44,609 bases of DNA from positions 1 to 44,609 of the forward strand of contig JAFAXD010000229.1 in the NCBI GenBank assembly GCA_019241285.1, written 5' to 3'. Below are positions 1 to 7,247 of the stretch, in pieces. The notes under the pieces are model-generated. The model saw only the letters and a program-made list of their open reading frames with translations. It did no database searches and was not told the DNA's origin. The translations under genes and the position numbers were made by a program. Every line of letters begins with the position of its first letter. The first letter of the stretch is position 1. This DNA is from Xanthobacteraceae bacterium (GTDB taxonomy: Bacteria > Pseudomonadota > Alphaproteobacteria > Rhizobiales > Xanthobacteraceae).

Positions 1-1
1 C

Positions 2-1129
2 ACCATCGCCACCATGGCGCGCATTCCGCCAAAGACGGTCTCCAAGGACGATGCCGAAGTGCTGGTGCATCTCGAAGAGACGCTCAAGCGCGTCGTCTAC
101 GGCCAGGACAAGCCGATCGAGGCGCTCGCCGCGTCGATCAAGCTCGCGCGCGCCGGCTTGCGCGAGCCGGAGAAGCCGATCGGCAGCTATCTGTTCTCGG
201 GCCCCACCGGCGTCGGCAAAACCGAGGTAGCCAAGCAACTCGCCGCCACGTTAGGCGTCGAATTGATCCGATTCGACATGTCGGAATACATGGAGCGTCA
301 CACCATATCGCGTCTGATCGGGGCGCCTCCCGGTTATGTCGGCTTTGACCAGGGCGGGTTGCTCACCGACAGCATCGACCAGCACCCGCACAGCGTGCTG
401 CTGCTGGACGAGATCGAGAAGGCGCATCCGGATCTGTTCAATGTGCTGTTGCAGATCATGGATCACGGCAAGCTCACCGATCACAACGGCAAGCAGGTCG
501 ACTTCCGCAACGTGATCCTGATCATGACCACAAACGCAGGCGCCGCGGATCTCGCCAAAGCGGCGTTCGGCTTCACGCGCACCAAGCGTGAGGGCGATGA
601 CGTCGAAGCCATCAATCGGCTGTTCGCGCCGGAGTTCCGCAACCGCCTCGACGCGATCATCACCTTCGGCCACCTGTCCAAGGAGGTCATCGCCAAGGTG
701 GTGGAGAAGTTTGTGCTCCAGCTCGAGGCACAACTCGCCGATCGCGATGTCACCATCGAACTCTCCGAGGAAGCCGCCAACTGGCTCATCAAGCATGGCT
801 ACGACGAGCAGATGGGCGCGCGTCCGATGGCCCGCGTGATCCAGGAGCACATCAAGAAGCCGCTCGCCGACGAGGTTCTGTTCGGCAAACTCAAGGCCGG
901 CGGTCATGTGCGCGTTATCTTGGTGACCGGCGACGGTGGACACGAGAAGCTTGGGTTCGAGTTCCTGGATGGGCCGGTTACGCCCAAGCCGGAGAAGCTA
1001 CCTGAGCCGCGCAAGATGAAACGCCGGACTCCCACGCGCCGGCCGCGGCCTCCAAGTCCGCGCGGCGGCGGCGGTGGCTCACCTAACGGGCGCGGATCGG
1101 TGCCGAAAGTGCCGCTCGTCAAAGTGTAA
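2..1129 (+). CDS. clpA: ATP-dependent Clp protease ATP-binding subunit ClpA (C-terminal part)
   Basis: Cut by the left window edge; the frame is open from base 2, so the ATG at 14 is an internal Met. ClpA is the AAA+ unfoldase that feeds substrates to ClpP in the cytoplasm. The second AAA+ module is visible: Walker A GPTGVGKT, Walker B LLLDEIEKAHPD, the pore-loop region GAPPGYVGFDQGG and the C-terminal small domain with GARPMARVIQ. Similarity to E. coli ClpA runs along nearly the whole fragment, which separates it from ClpB or ClpC. It ends in a Pro/Arg/Gly-rich tail (last about 45 residues) with no counterpart in the enterobacterial protein. A strong terminator follows. Confidence 0.96.
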   Translation, partial: TIATMARIPPKTVSKDDAEVLVHLEETLKRVVYGQDKPIEALAASIKLARAGLREPEKPIGSYLFSGPTGVGKTEVAKQLAATLGVELIRFDMSEYMERHTISRLIGAPPGYVGFDQGGLLTDSIDQHPHSVLLLDEIEKAHPDLFNVLLQIMDHGKLTDHNGKQVDFRNVILIMTTNAGAADLAKAAFGFTRTKREGDDVEAINRLFAPEFRNRLDAIITFGHLSKEVIAKVVEKFVLQLEAQLADRDVTIELSEEAANWLIKHGYDEQMGARPMARVIQEHIKKPLADEVLFGKLKAGGHVRVILVTGDGGHEKLGFEFLDGPVTPKPEKLPEPRKMKRRTPTRRPRPPSPRGGGGGSPNGRGSVPKVPLVKV

Positions 1130-1170
1130 TCGGTACGCGCTGATCTCGCCTGCTCGGTCAGCGATCAAAC

Positions 1171-1206
1171 AAAAAGGGCCATCGAATCATCGATGGCCCT
1201 TTTTTC
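1171..1206. terminator. Bidirectional intrinsic terminator after clpA
   Basis: A perfect 10-bp stem (GGGCCATCGA, 1176-1185, with its complement at 1190-1199) has a 4-nt loop. It is flanked by AAAAA on the left and a run of seven T on the right, so it can act on both strands. It lies between the convergent clpA and the leftward gene at 1227-1655, as expected for a shared terminator. Confidence 0.92.
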
Positions 1207-1226
1207 TCGTGATGGCGTCTTGCGCG

Positions 1227-1655
1227 TCACACCCGCTCTGACCGGCGACGCGGCTCGGCGCTTGGCGCTTCGTGCTCCGCCTCATGCGGACGATCGCCGG
1301 CGGGCAGTTGCAGGACGGTCGCGCGCTGACCTTCATGCAGGTAGGTCACCAACACGACTTTGCCGCCCGGCAGCTCGAGCGCGTCATGATGCATGCTCGG
1401 CTGGGCTTCGTTGACGCGCCGGAACCGCGCCACTCTAGCTCCGAGCTTGCGCGGAGGGAGAATGCGGAAACCGGCTTCGCACTCGATCTCGCGCTCGAAC
1501 GCGAGCTCGGTTCCCGGCTGCAGGCAGACAGCCACGTTCGGCTCGCCGACAGCGCAGAACCCGCCCGTGAGCGAGTGTGAGAATTTCGTGCTTACGAGCT
1601 TGTCGCCCACTTTTGCGGGGCGTGATGCCAAATGTTGCAGGCTATAGTCGCACAT
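1227..1655 (-). CDS. Conserved protein of unknown function (142 aa)
   Basis: I do not recognise a named domain. The start is set at 1655 because a GAGGAGTG ribosome-binding site sits 6 nt upstream and the protein then opens with MCDYSLQHLASRPAKVGDKL, an opening I recall from rhizobial hypothetical proteins; the frame continues upstream but looks non-coding there. The body has several Cys (in CDYS, GFCAVG, VAVCLQ, ECEAG) and a His pair before a hydrophobic strand. There is no signal peptide or membrane segment. The tail is charged (Arg/Glu-rich). It is a single-gene unit convergent with clpA. Confidence 0.7.
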   Translation of the reverse strand: MCDYSLQHLASRPAKVGDKLVSTKFSHSLTGGFCAVGEPNVAVCLQPGTELAFEREIECEAGFRILPPRKLGARVARFRRVNEAQPSMHHDALELPGGKVVLVTYLHEGQRATVLQLPAGDRPHEAEHEAPSAEPRRRSERV

Positions 1656-1814
1656 CGAAGGCACTCCTCTACGGTGCCCCCAGCACTCCCGATACGGTAG
1701 GAGAACGCCCGAGCGTGGCGATCTTATGTCATCGCCCGGCCGCCGAGGGTCCGAGGAGCAGCATTGCCGCGATGGCGGTTGCACCACACGGTATGCCGTG
1801 GGACAGCACCGCCC

Positions 1815-2537
1815 ATGTCCGCCGTTTATACACCTTCATCCACCGGCGCTTTCGTGATCGGCGTCAAGTCGGCGGCGAAGTCGGTGTTCATCTACGTGAT
1901 GTTCGGCACCTTCATCGGCTATGGGGCGCTGTGTCATGATCTTGGCTTCAGCCTTACCTGGGCGCTTGTCTCGACCGTCCTGATCTGGGCGGGCCCGGCG
2001 CAAGTCATTGTCGTGACGGCGCTGGGCTCCGGCCTGTCTGCCGGCGAGGCAGCCATTGCGGTGAGCCTGAGCGGCATACGCTTATTGCCCATGGTTGCTG
2101 CGCTGCTGCCACTCATCAGGACGAAGGCGACACGGTTCTGGCACTTGCTGCTGCCCGCGCATCTCACCGCTGTCAGCATGTGGGTCGAGAGCTTGCGCAT
2201 GGCACCCGGCCTCCCGCCCGAGCGGCGGGTCGCGTTCTGCAATGGCCTCGGCCTTGGCCTCATGGCACCGACCCTGGTCGCCACCGTGGTTGGTTTCATG
2301 TTGGCGCAGCGGCTGCCGGCACTCTTTGCCGCAGCAGTTTTGTTTCTCACGCCGATGTCGTTCACGGTCTCGGTCGCGCGCAACAGCCGCGAACTGGTTG
2401 ACAAGCTGGCATTCATTCTCGGACTTGCTCTCACGCCGGTGTTCGCATTGGCGAAAGTCGATCTCGCGCTGCTGATCGGCGGTGTGCTTGCTGGCACGAT
2501 TGCGTTTGCGGTTCACCGGTTGCGAGAGGGCGCATGA
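1815..2537 (+). CDS. azlC: AzlC-family branched-chain amino acid exporter, large subunit
   Basis: The 240-residue product is highly hydrophobic and carries the AzlC-type arrangement: a first segment around FIYVMFGTFIGYGAL, then AGPAQVIVVTAL and a basic loop IRLLPMVAALLPL. AzlC and AzlD form a two-component inner-membrane exporter (AzlCD/YgaZH family) for branched-chain or related amino acids. The ATG at 1815 is preferred because the upstream extension is Arg/His-rich and unlike the family; no strong ribosome-binding site was seen. The stop overlaps the azlD start by 4 bp (ATGA), indicating translational coupling. Substrate specificity cannot be read from the sequence. Confidence 0.88.
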   Translation: MSAVYTPSSTGAFVIGVKSAAKSVFIYVMFGTFIGYGALCHDLGFSLTWALVSTVLIWAGPAQVIVVTALGSGLSAGEAAIAVSLSGIRLLPMVAALLPLIRTKATRFWHLLLPAHLTAVSMWVESLRMAPGLPPERRVAFCNGLGLGLMAPTLVATVVGFMLAQRLPALFAAAVLFLTPMSFTVSVARNSRELVDKLAFILGLALTPVFALAKVDLALLIGGVLAGTIAFAVHRLREGA

Positions 2538-2878
2538 CCGCGACGGTTCGCGACCTTGGGCCGTATCTCGCCTTGGTGCTGGTCGGCTTTTTGCCCAACG
2601 AGATCTGGCGCGTCCTTGGCATCGTCATCGCGCGCGGACTTGATGAAGGCTCGGAGTTGCTGGTCTGGGTGCGCGCCGTCGCCACCGCGGTGCTTGCCGG
2701 CATCATCGCGCAACTGGTCCTGAGCCCACCTGGCGCACTCGCCACGGTGGCGCTGGTGGTGCGCGTCACCGCAGTGATCATCGGATTTGTCGCGTTTCTG
2801 ATAGCGCGGCGCTCGGTATTTATTGGCGTGCTCGCCGGCGAGAGTGCGCTTGTGCTGGGGGCGTTGATTTGGCCGTGA
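2534..2878 (+). CDS. azlD: AzlD-family small subunit of amino acid exporter
   Basis: A 114-residue hydrophobic protein with about four membrane segments, overlapping azlC by 4 bp. Size, topology and position match AzlD, the obligate small partner of AzlC. Its last 59 bp overlap the 3' end of the convergent WYL regulator gene, so both genes use this stretch on opposite strands. No terminator separates them. Confidence 0.85.
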   Translation: MTATVRDLGPYLALVLVGFLPNEIWRVLGIVIARGLDEGSELLVWVRAVATAVLAGIIAQLVLSPPGALATVALVVRVTAVIIGFVAFLIARRSVFIGVLAGESALVLGALIWP

Positions 2879-3569
2879 TTGTTTTATCTTCGAAGCCGAA
2901 GCGGCTTTGCCAACGCGCAAACAACGTCTTCCCGCTGATCGGAAACTTCTCATCGAGCATATTCCAGTCAAGGATGCGGTCGGCGCGGAAATGACGAAAG
3001 TCGTCGCGCAACTCGCACCAGGCATTCACCAGGGTTGATTCGGCGAAATAGGCGATCGCAAACGGCCAGATGGTGCGCTCGGTGCTGGTGCCTTTCTCGT
3101 CACCATAACCGATGCGCAACTTGCGTTCCTCCCGGATCGCAGCACGAATAGCCGCCAGATCAGCAACAGGAGGCGATGGCGCACCACGGCGCGAGACGAC
3201 GAACGGCGGTTCGGTGAGGTGCGCGCGCAACGCATCCGGCACCGCGACGGTTACTTTTGACAACACCGTCTCGGCTGCGGCTTGCAGTCCCGCATCGCCG
3301 GTGCGGCGGAGCATGCGCATGGCAACGGCGATGGCTTCAATTTCCTCCGTACTGAACATCAGGGGCGGGAGATCGAAACCGCGGCGTAGCATGTAGCCGA
3401 TGCCGGCTGCGCCCTCGATCGGTACGCGCCGCGCCTGCAGCGTGGCGACGTCGCGATAGACCGTCCGCACCGTCACTTCGAGGTGTTTGGCCATTGTTTC
3501 AGCGGTGATCGGTCCCTTGGCGGTGCGGAGGACCTGGATAATGTCGAACAAACGGTCAGCGCGGCGCAT
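2820..3569 (-). CDS. YafY-type HTH/WYL-domain transcriptional regulator
   Basis: A 249-residue cytoplasmic DNA-binding protein. Residues 1-60 form an HTH_11 winged helix (RADRLFDIIQVLR, then TVRTVYRDVATLQ). The middle and C-terminal parts carry a WYL-type ligand-sensing domain (TERTIWPFAIAYF and the following WCELRDDFRHFRADRI). The start is placed at 3569 behind AAAGAGAG. It is divergent from an MFS exporter gene, and a perfect dyad lies in the shared 94-bp gap, so local control of the exporter and of itself is the natural inference. The last 20 or so residues are Arg/Lys-rich and overlap azlD on the other strand. Confidence 0.9.
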   Translation of the reverse strand: MRRADRLFDIIQVLRTAKGPITAETMAKHLEVTVRTVYRDVATLQARRVPIEGAAGIGYMLRRGFDLPPLMFSTEEIEAIAVAMRMLRRTGDAGLQAAAETVLSKVTVAVPDALRAHLTEPPFVVSRRGAPSPPVADLAAIRAAIREERKLRIGYGDEKGTSTERTIWPFAIAYFAESTLVNAWCELRDDFRHFRADRILDWNMLDEKFPISGKTLFARWQSRFGFEDKTITAKSTPPAQAHSRRRARQ

Positions 3570-3593
3570 GGCAACTCTCTTTGGGGCTCAGGC

Positions 3594-3650
3594 TATACTC
3601 CTGACAGAAGGCTGTCAGTAGGGGAACGCTACCTTCCGGTAACAGGAAGG
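3594..3650. promoter_or_regulatory. Palindromic operator between the WYL regulator and MFS exporter genes
   Basis: Positions 3601-3618 hold a perfect inverted repeat, CTGACAG-N4-CTGTCAG. It starts directly after a TATACT hexamer (3594-3599) that could be the -10 of the rightward promoter; a TATAGC read leftward could serve the regulator. A bound protein would cover the start-site region. A second, weaker dyad (CCTTCC 3632-3637, GGAAGG 3645-3650) lies in the exporter leader. Assignment to the WYL protein is by position only. Confidence 0.6.
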
Positions 3651-3663
3651 GACAGGTCTCCCC

Positions 3664-5043
3664 ATGAACCATCACCCCCATGCCATCCTCGCGCCCGCGC
3701 GCAGCGCGCGGCGCGCTCGTCGTAAATCGGTTGTGCTGTTGACCCTGTGTCTTGGCGTGCTGGTCGCTCAGGTCGATACGTCCGTCGTTAACCTTGCAAT
3801 GCAGCCGATTGGCAGCGCGTTCGGCGCGTCGGTCACCCAGCTGCAGTGGGTCCTCGACGCCTACAATCTGGTCTACGCGACACTGCTGTTGACGGGGGGG
3901 TTGGTTGCCGATCTCTACGGCCGGCGACTGGCCTTTCAACTCGGCGCGGCCGTTCTGTTGATCGCGTCACTTGGCTGCGCCTTTGCCCCCTCCGTCGATT
4001 TCCTGATCGCAGGCCGCGCGGTTGCGGGTCTCGGCTCGGCGTTGCTGCTACCGGCGTCGCTCGCGATCGTGCGTGTCGTCTTTACGGACCAGGCCGAGCG
4101 CCGGCGTGCGCTGGGCGTTTGGGCAAGCTGCAACGGCCTTGCTTTCGTGATCGGGCCGACGCTGGGCGGGTTCTGCATCGCATGGTTTGGCTGGCCCAGT
4201 GTGTTTCTGCTCGTCGTACCGCTCGCGCTCGCCGCCTTCGTGCTCGCGACGATGATCGTGCCCGAATCCTCGGATCCCGCGGATCGCCATGAGGATTTCC
4301 CGGGTCAGATCCTCGGCGCCATCGTTCTCGGTGGGCTCGTCTATGTCGGCATTGCTGGACTTGGTGGCGACGGCGCGTCGCTTCTGGCGCTGCTCCTATC
4401 CGCCATTGCGTTCCCCTTGTTCCTGCTCGTCGAGGATCGCGCCCAAGCGAGCGCGCTGGTGCCGCTTGATTTGTTTCAAAACCGCTCCTTCTGTGGCGCG
4501 ATCGTTGCCACCGCGTCGATGACGTTCGGCGTCTATGGGGTGATCTTTCTCGTGCCTCTGGTCTGGCAGTCGTCGGGTTTCCTGTTCCCGCAGACGGCAG
4601 GTCTCGCCCTCGTCCCATGCGCACTCGCGTTTTTCCTGATCGCGCCGCGGTCGGGTCACATGGCGCAGCACGTTGGCGTGCGCGTCATGACCGCCGGCGG
4701 CACCGCCGTGATCGCGTGTGGCCTCTTGGTTTTGGCTGCCACGCAAGGCGGTCGGCCGTTTATGGTCGCGCAAATCGGGCTGGTACTCGCGGGCATCGGC
4801 ATGGGCCTCAATACTGGTCCGCTGATGTCGGTTGCGGTTGATGCGGTGAGCGCGGCACGTTCGGGCACGGCGTCGGCGTTGATCAACGTCGCCCGCATGA
4901 CGGGGGCCGCGCTCGGCGTGGCGTTCCTCGGAACTGCGTTTGCCATGTGGCACGGCGGCGCCGAGGGCCTACGCACCGCGATGCTGATCGGTGCTGCCGT
5001 GCAGTTTGGCGGCGCGATGGTGGCGTGGGTTACGATTTGGTAG
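3664..5043 (+). CDS. MFS transporter, DHA2 (EmrB/QacA-like) drug exporter family
   Basis: A 459-residue inner-membrane protein. After a basic N-terminus comes the DHA2 signature: TM1 with VAQVDTSVVNLAMQPIG, then LQWVLDAYNLVYATLLLTGG and the loop DLYGRR (motif A). TM4-TM5 contain AGRAVAGLGSALLLPASLAI and motif C-like WASCNGLAFVIGPTLGG. The family exports hydrophobic drugs or biocides in exchange for protons. It is slightly short for a 14-helix member and ends soon after the last helix. Divergent to a WYL regulator, so probably ligand-inducible. The substrate cannot be inferred. Confidence 0.9.
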   Translation: MNHHPHAILAPARSARRARRKSVVLLTLCLGVLVAQVDTSVVNLAMQPIGSAFGASVTQLQWVLDAYNLVYATLLLTGGLVADLYGRRLAFQLGAAVLLIASLGCAFAPSVDFLIAGRAVAGLGSALLLPASLAIVRVVFTDQAERRRALGVWASCNGLAFVIGPTLGGFCIAWFGWPSVFLLVVPLALAAFVLATMIVPESSDPADRHEDFPGQILGAIVLGGLVYVGIAGLGGDGASLLALLLSAIAFPLFLLVEDRAQASALVPLDLFQNRSFCGAIVATASMTFGVYGVIFLVPLVWQSSGFLFPQTAGLALVPCALAFFLIAPRSGHMAQHVGVRVMTAGGTAVIACGLLVLAATQGGRPFMVAQIGLVLAGIGMGLNTGPLMSVAVDAVSAARSGTASALINVARMTGAALGVAFLGTAFAMWHGGAEGLRTAMLIGAAVQFGGAMVAWVTIW

Positions 5044-5074
5044 ATCTTGCCGATCAGGACGTGCGTCGTTCCGC

Positions 5075-5371
5075 TTACTTGGTCTTCTGGATCTTCGTGA
5101 CCGTAATCTGACCGTTGACGCTGTCCGCATCGAACTTGATCTTATCCCCCGGCGTCACGGTCTTGAGCATGGCTGGATCCTGGACCGGATAGATCATGGT
5201 CATCGGATCATCCATGTCGAATTTTTTGAATGGCCCGTGTTTGATCGTGATTTTTCCTGCCGCGACATCGACCTTCGTGACCTGACCGTCGACCAACGGC
5301 GATTGAGCGACCACCTGTACCGGCGTGGCGAGGAGCACTAGACCCGCCAGCACCAAACCAATCTTTCGCAT
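5075..5371 (-). CDS. CusF-like periplasmic copper-binding protein
   Basis: A 98-residue protein with a clear signal peptide (cleavage near VVAQS, residue 24) and a small OB-fold domain of the CusF_Ec type. The family binds Cu(I) or Ag(I) in the periplasm through His, Trp and a Met-x-Met pair. Here His (IKHGPF) and MTM (DPMTMIYPV) are present, but the position three before MTM, Trp in E. coli CusF, is Asp. It is the last gene of the leftward copper operon, 27 nt after the cupredoxin gene. Confidence 0.86.
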   Translation of the reverse strand: MRKIGLVLAGLVLLATPVQVVAQSPLVDGQVTKVDVAAGKITIKHGPFKKFDMDDPMTMIYPVQDPAMLKTVTPGDKIKFDADSVNGQITVTKIQKTK

Positions 5372-5398
5372 CGGATATTTCCTCTCGTTAGAACCGCG

Positions 5399-5872
5399 TC
5401 ATTTCACAACAACAGTCCCGACCATTCCGTATTCACGATGGTCTGGAATGAGACAGGCAAATTCGAACTCACCAGGCTTGGTAAATGCCCACAAGAGCTC
5501 GGCGGTTTCCGAACGCGGCACCCGCTTTGCGTTCGGGTCATCGTGTTCCATGTCGGGGAATTTCTTCATGAGCTCCTCGTGCTTGCGGTTCTCTTCGGGC
5601 GTCGCCAACACGAATTCATGACTTTCGGTTCCCACATTTCGCAGAACAAATCGAATTTGCTCGCCTCGATGGACCTCAATTCGCGACGGCTCGAATTCCA
5701 TTTCGCGCATCGAAATCGACACGGTTCGTGCTGGTTTCTGCGGGTCACCTGGCTCGCCGGCCGAGAAGTGCAAATGCGCTTCATGGGCTTGCCCGTGTCC
5801 GAGATGACTCAGGGCTGCAGTCAAGGCGATGGCTGACAGCACCCTCGTGGCGCGGAGAATGCGCGTGGGCAT
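5399..5872 (-). CDS. Periplasmic cupredoxin (type 1 copper protein)
   Basis: A 157-residue exported protein: signal peptide to about residue 28 (His-containing HGQAHEAHLH follows), then one cupredoxin domain. The type 1 copper ligands can be assigned: His85 (ESHEF), Cys140 (FEFACLIPDH), His145 and Met150. A charged insertion, residues 91-120, rich in Glu, Lys, Asp and His, lies between the first ligand and the rest. A GGAGGAG ribosome-binding site precedes the ATG at 5872. It sits directly downstream of a multicopper oxidase and could pass electrons to it or carry copper. Confidence 0.92.
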   Translation of the reverse strand: MPTRILRATRVLSAIALTAALSHLGHGQAHEAHLHFSAGEPGDPQKPARTVSISMREMEFEPSRIEVHRGEQIRFVLRNVGTESHEFVLATPEENRKHEELMKKFPDMEHDDPNAKRVPRSETAELLWAFTKPGEFEFACLIPDHREYGMVGTVVVK

Positions 5873-5899
5873 TGAATATCTCCTCCTCTTGTTGCTGAC

Positions 5900-7225
5900 T
5901 CAGGATTTCGATTTTGGCGATTGCTTTGCGGGAGCCGGCGTGGGCCCCTCGACTTCATAGGCTACCGTGCCGGACGGATGCTTGTAGGGGCCAGGATCCT
6001 TGTAGTCGTTCGCTGCCAACCCCTCGCGTATCTTGATGACCGTGAACATGCCGCCCATCTCCAACGGTCCGAATGGTCCGAACCCGGTCATCATGGGCAG
6101 CGTGTTGTCGGGGAGGGGCATCTGCATCTGCGCCATCGGTGCCGTCCCTTCCGATCCCATCGGCATGTAGTCCGGCACGAGGCGCCGCACGTCGCCGGCC
6201 AGCGGTCGTTGATTGACGCCGATCATGTTGCGCACGTTGTGTCCCATGGCATTCATGGCGTGATGCGTCTTGTGGCAATGCAAGGCCCAGTCACCCGGAT
6301 TGTCGGCGAGGAAGTCGACCGCCCGGATCGAGCCGACCGGAACATCCACGGTCGCTTCCGGCCATTGCGCGCTTTCCGGAACCCAGCCGCCATCTGTACA
6401 GCTCACCGCGAACGTATGGCCGTGGATGTGAATTGGATGATTGGTCATGGTCAGGTTGCCGATACGAATGCGAACGCGGTCGCCGAGGCGGACTGGCATC
6501 GGATCGATTCCTGGAAAGACTCGGCTGTTCCAGGTCCACATGTTGAAGTCGGTCATTTCCGAGACCTTGGGCAGATAGGTGCCGGGATCGATGGCGTAGG
6601 CGCTCATGATGACCACGAAATCCCGATCGACCCGGCGAAACTTGGGATCGCGCGGATGCACCACGAACATGCCCATCATGCCCATGGCCATCTGCACCAT
6701 CTCGTCGGAGTGCGGGTGATACATGAAGCTCCCGCTTTTCTTCAGTTCGAACTCGTAGACGAAAGTTTTGCCTGGTTTGATATGCGGCTGCGTTAGTCCG
6801 CCGACACCGTCCATCCCGTTGGGAAGGATGAGCCCGTGCCAGTGCACGGTCGTGTGCTCGGGTAATTTGTTGGTGACGAAGATGCGAACCTTGTCGCCTT
6901 CGACCGCTTCGATGGTGGGGCCGGGTGCCTGGCCGTTATAGCCCCACAGGTTCGCCTTCATGCCGGGTGCGAATTCGCGCACGACCGGTTCGGCAACCAG
7001 ATGGAATTCCTTGACGTCGCCATTCATCCGCCAGGGGAGGGTCCATCCATTGAGCGTTGCGACGGGCTGATAGTCCGGACCGCTACTGGGAACCACAGGC
7101 GGCTGCATGGCGGTCGTGCGCGTCGTTGGTGCTTCAGGAATTCCAGCGGCTTGGATGCGCCCGCTGACAACGGCGGCGCCGGTCAAAACGGCGGCCGAGC
7201 TCACAAATCCGCGACGTGACATCAT
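5900..7225 (-). CDS. Multicopper oxidase (periplasmic copper oxidase, Tat-exported)
   Basis: A 441-residue product. The start is at 7225 (MMSRRGF) because GGGAG lies upstream and the SRRGF twin-arginine motif then opens a Tat signal; the longer frame would bury it. All four copper motifs are present: HWHG (about 128-131), HPHSDEM (170-176), HPIHIHGH (263-270) and HCHxxxHxxxxM (316-327), giving type 1, 2 and 3 sites. Several Met-rich stretches (MVQMAMGMMGM; near the end MAQMQMPLP) suit Cu(I) binding. Such oxidases convert toxic Cu(I) to Cu(II). It lies 22 nt after the TolC-like gene. Confidence 0.95.
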   Translation of the reverse strand: MMSRRGFVSSAAVLTGAAVVSGRIQAAGIPEAPTTRTTAMQPPVVPSSGPDYQPVATLNGWTLPWRMNGDVKEFHLVAEPVVREFAPGMKANLWGYNGQAPGPTIEAVEGDKVRIFVTNKLPEHTTVHWHGLILPNGMDGVGGLTQPHIKPGKTFVYEFELKKSGSFMYHPHSDEMVQMAMGMMGMFVVHPRDPKFRRVDRDFVVIMSAYAIDPGTYLPKVSEMTDFNMWTWNSRVFPGIDPMPVRLGDRVRIRIGNLTMTNHPIHIHGHTFAVSCTDGGWVPESAQWPEATVDVPVGSIRAVDFLADNPGDWALHCHKTHHAMNAMGHNVRNMIGVNQRPLAGDVRRLVPDYMPMGSEGTAPMAQMQMPLPDNTLPMMTGFGPFGPLEMGGMFTVIKIREGLAANDYKDPGPYKHPSGTVAYEVEGPTPAPAKQSPKSKS

Positions 7226-7247
7226 GTCAGAAACTCCCTGTAAATCG

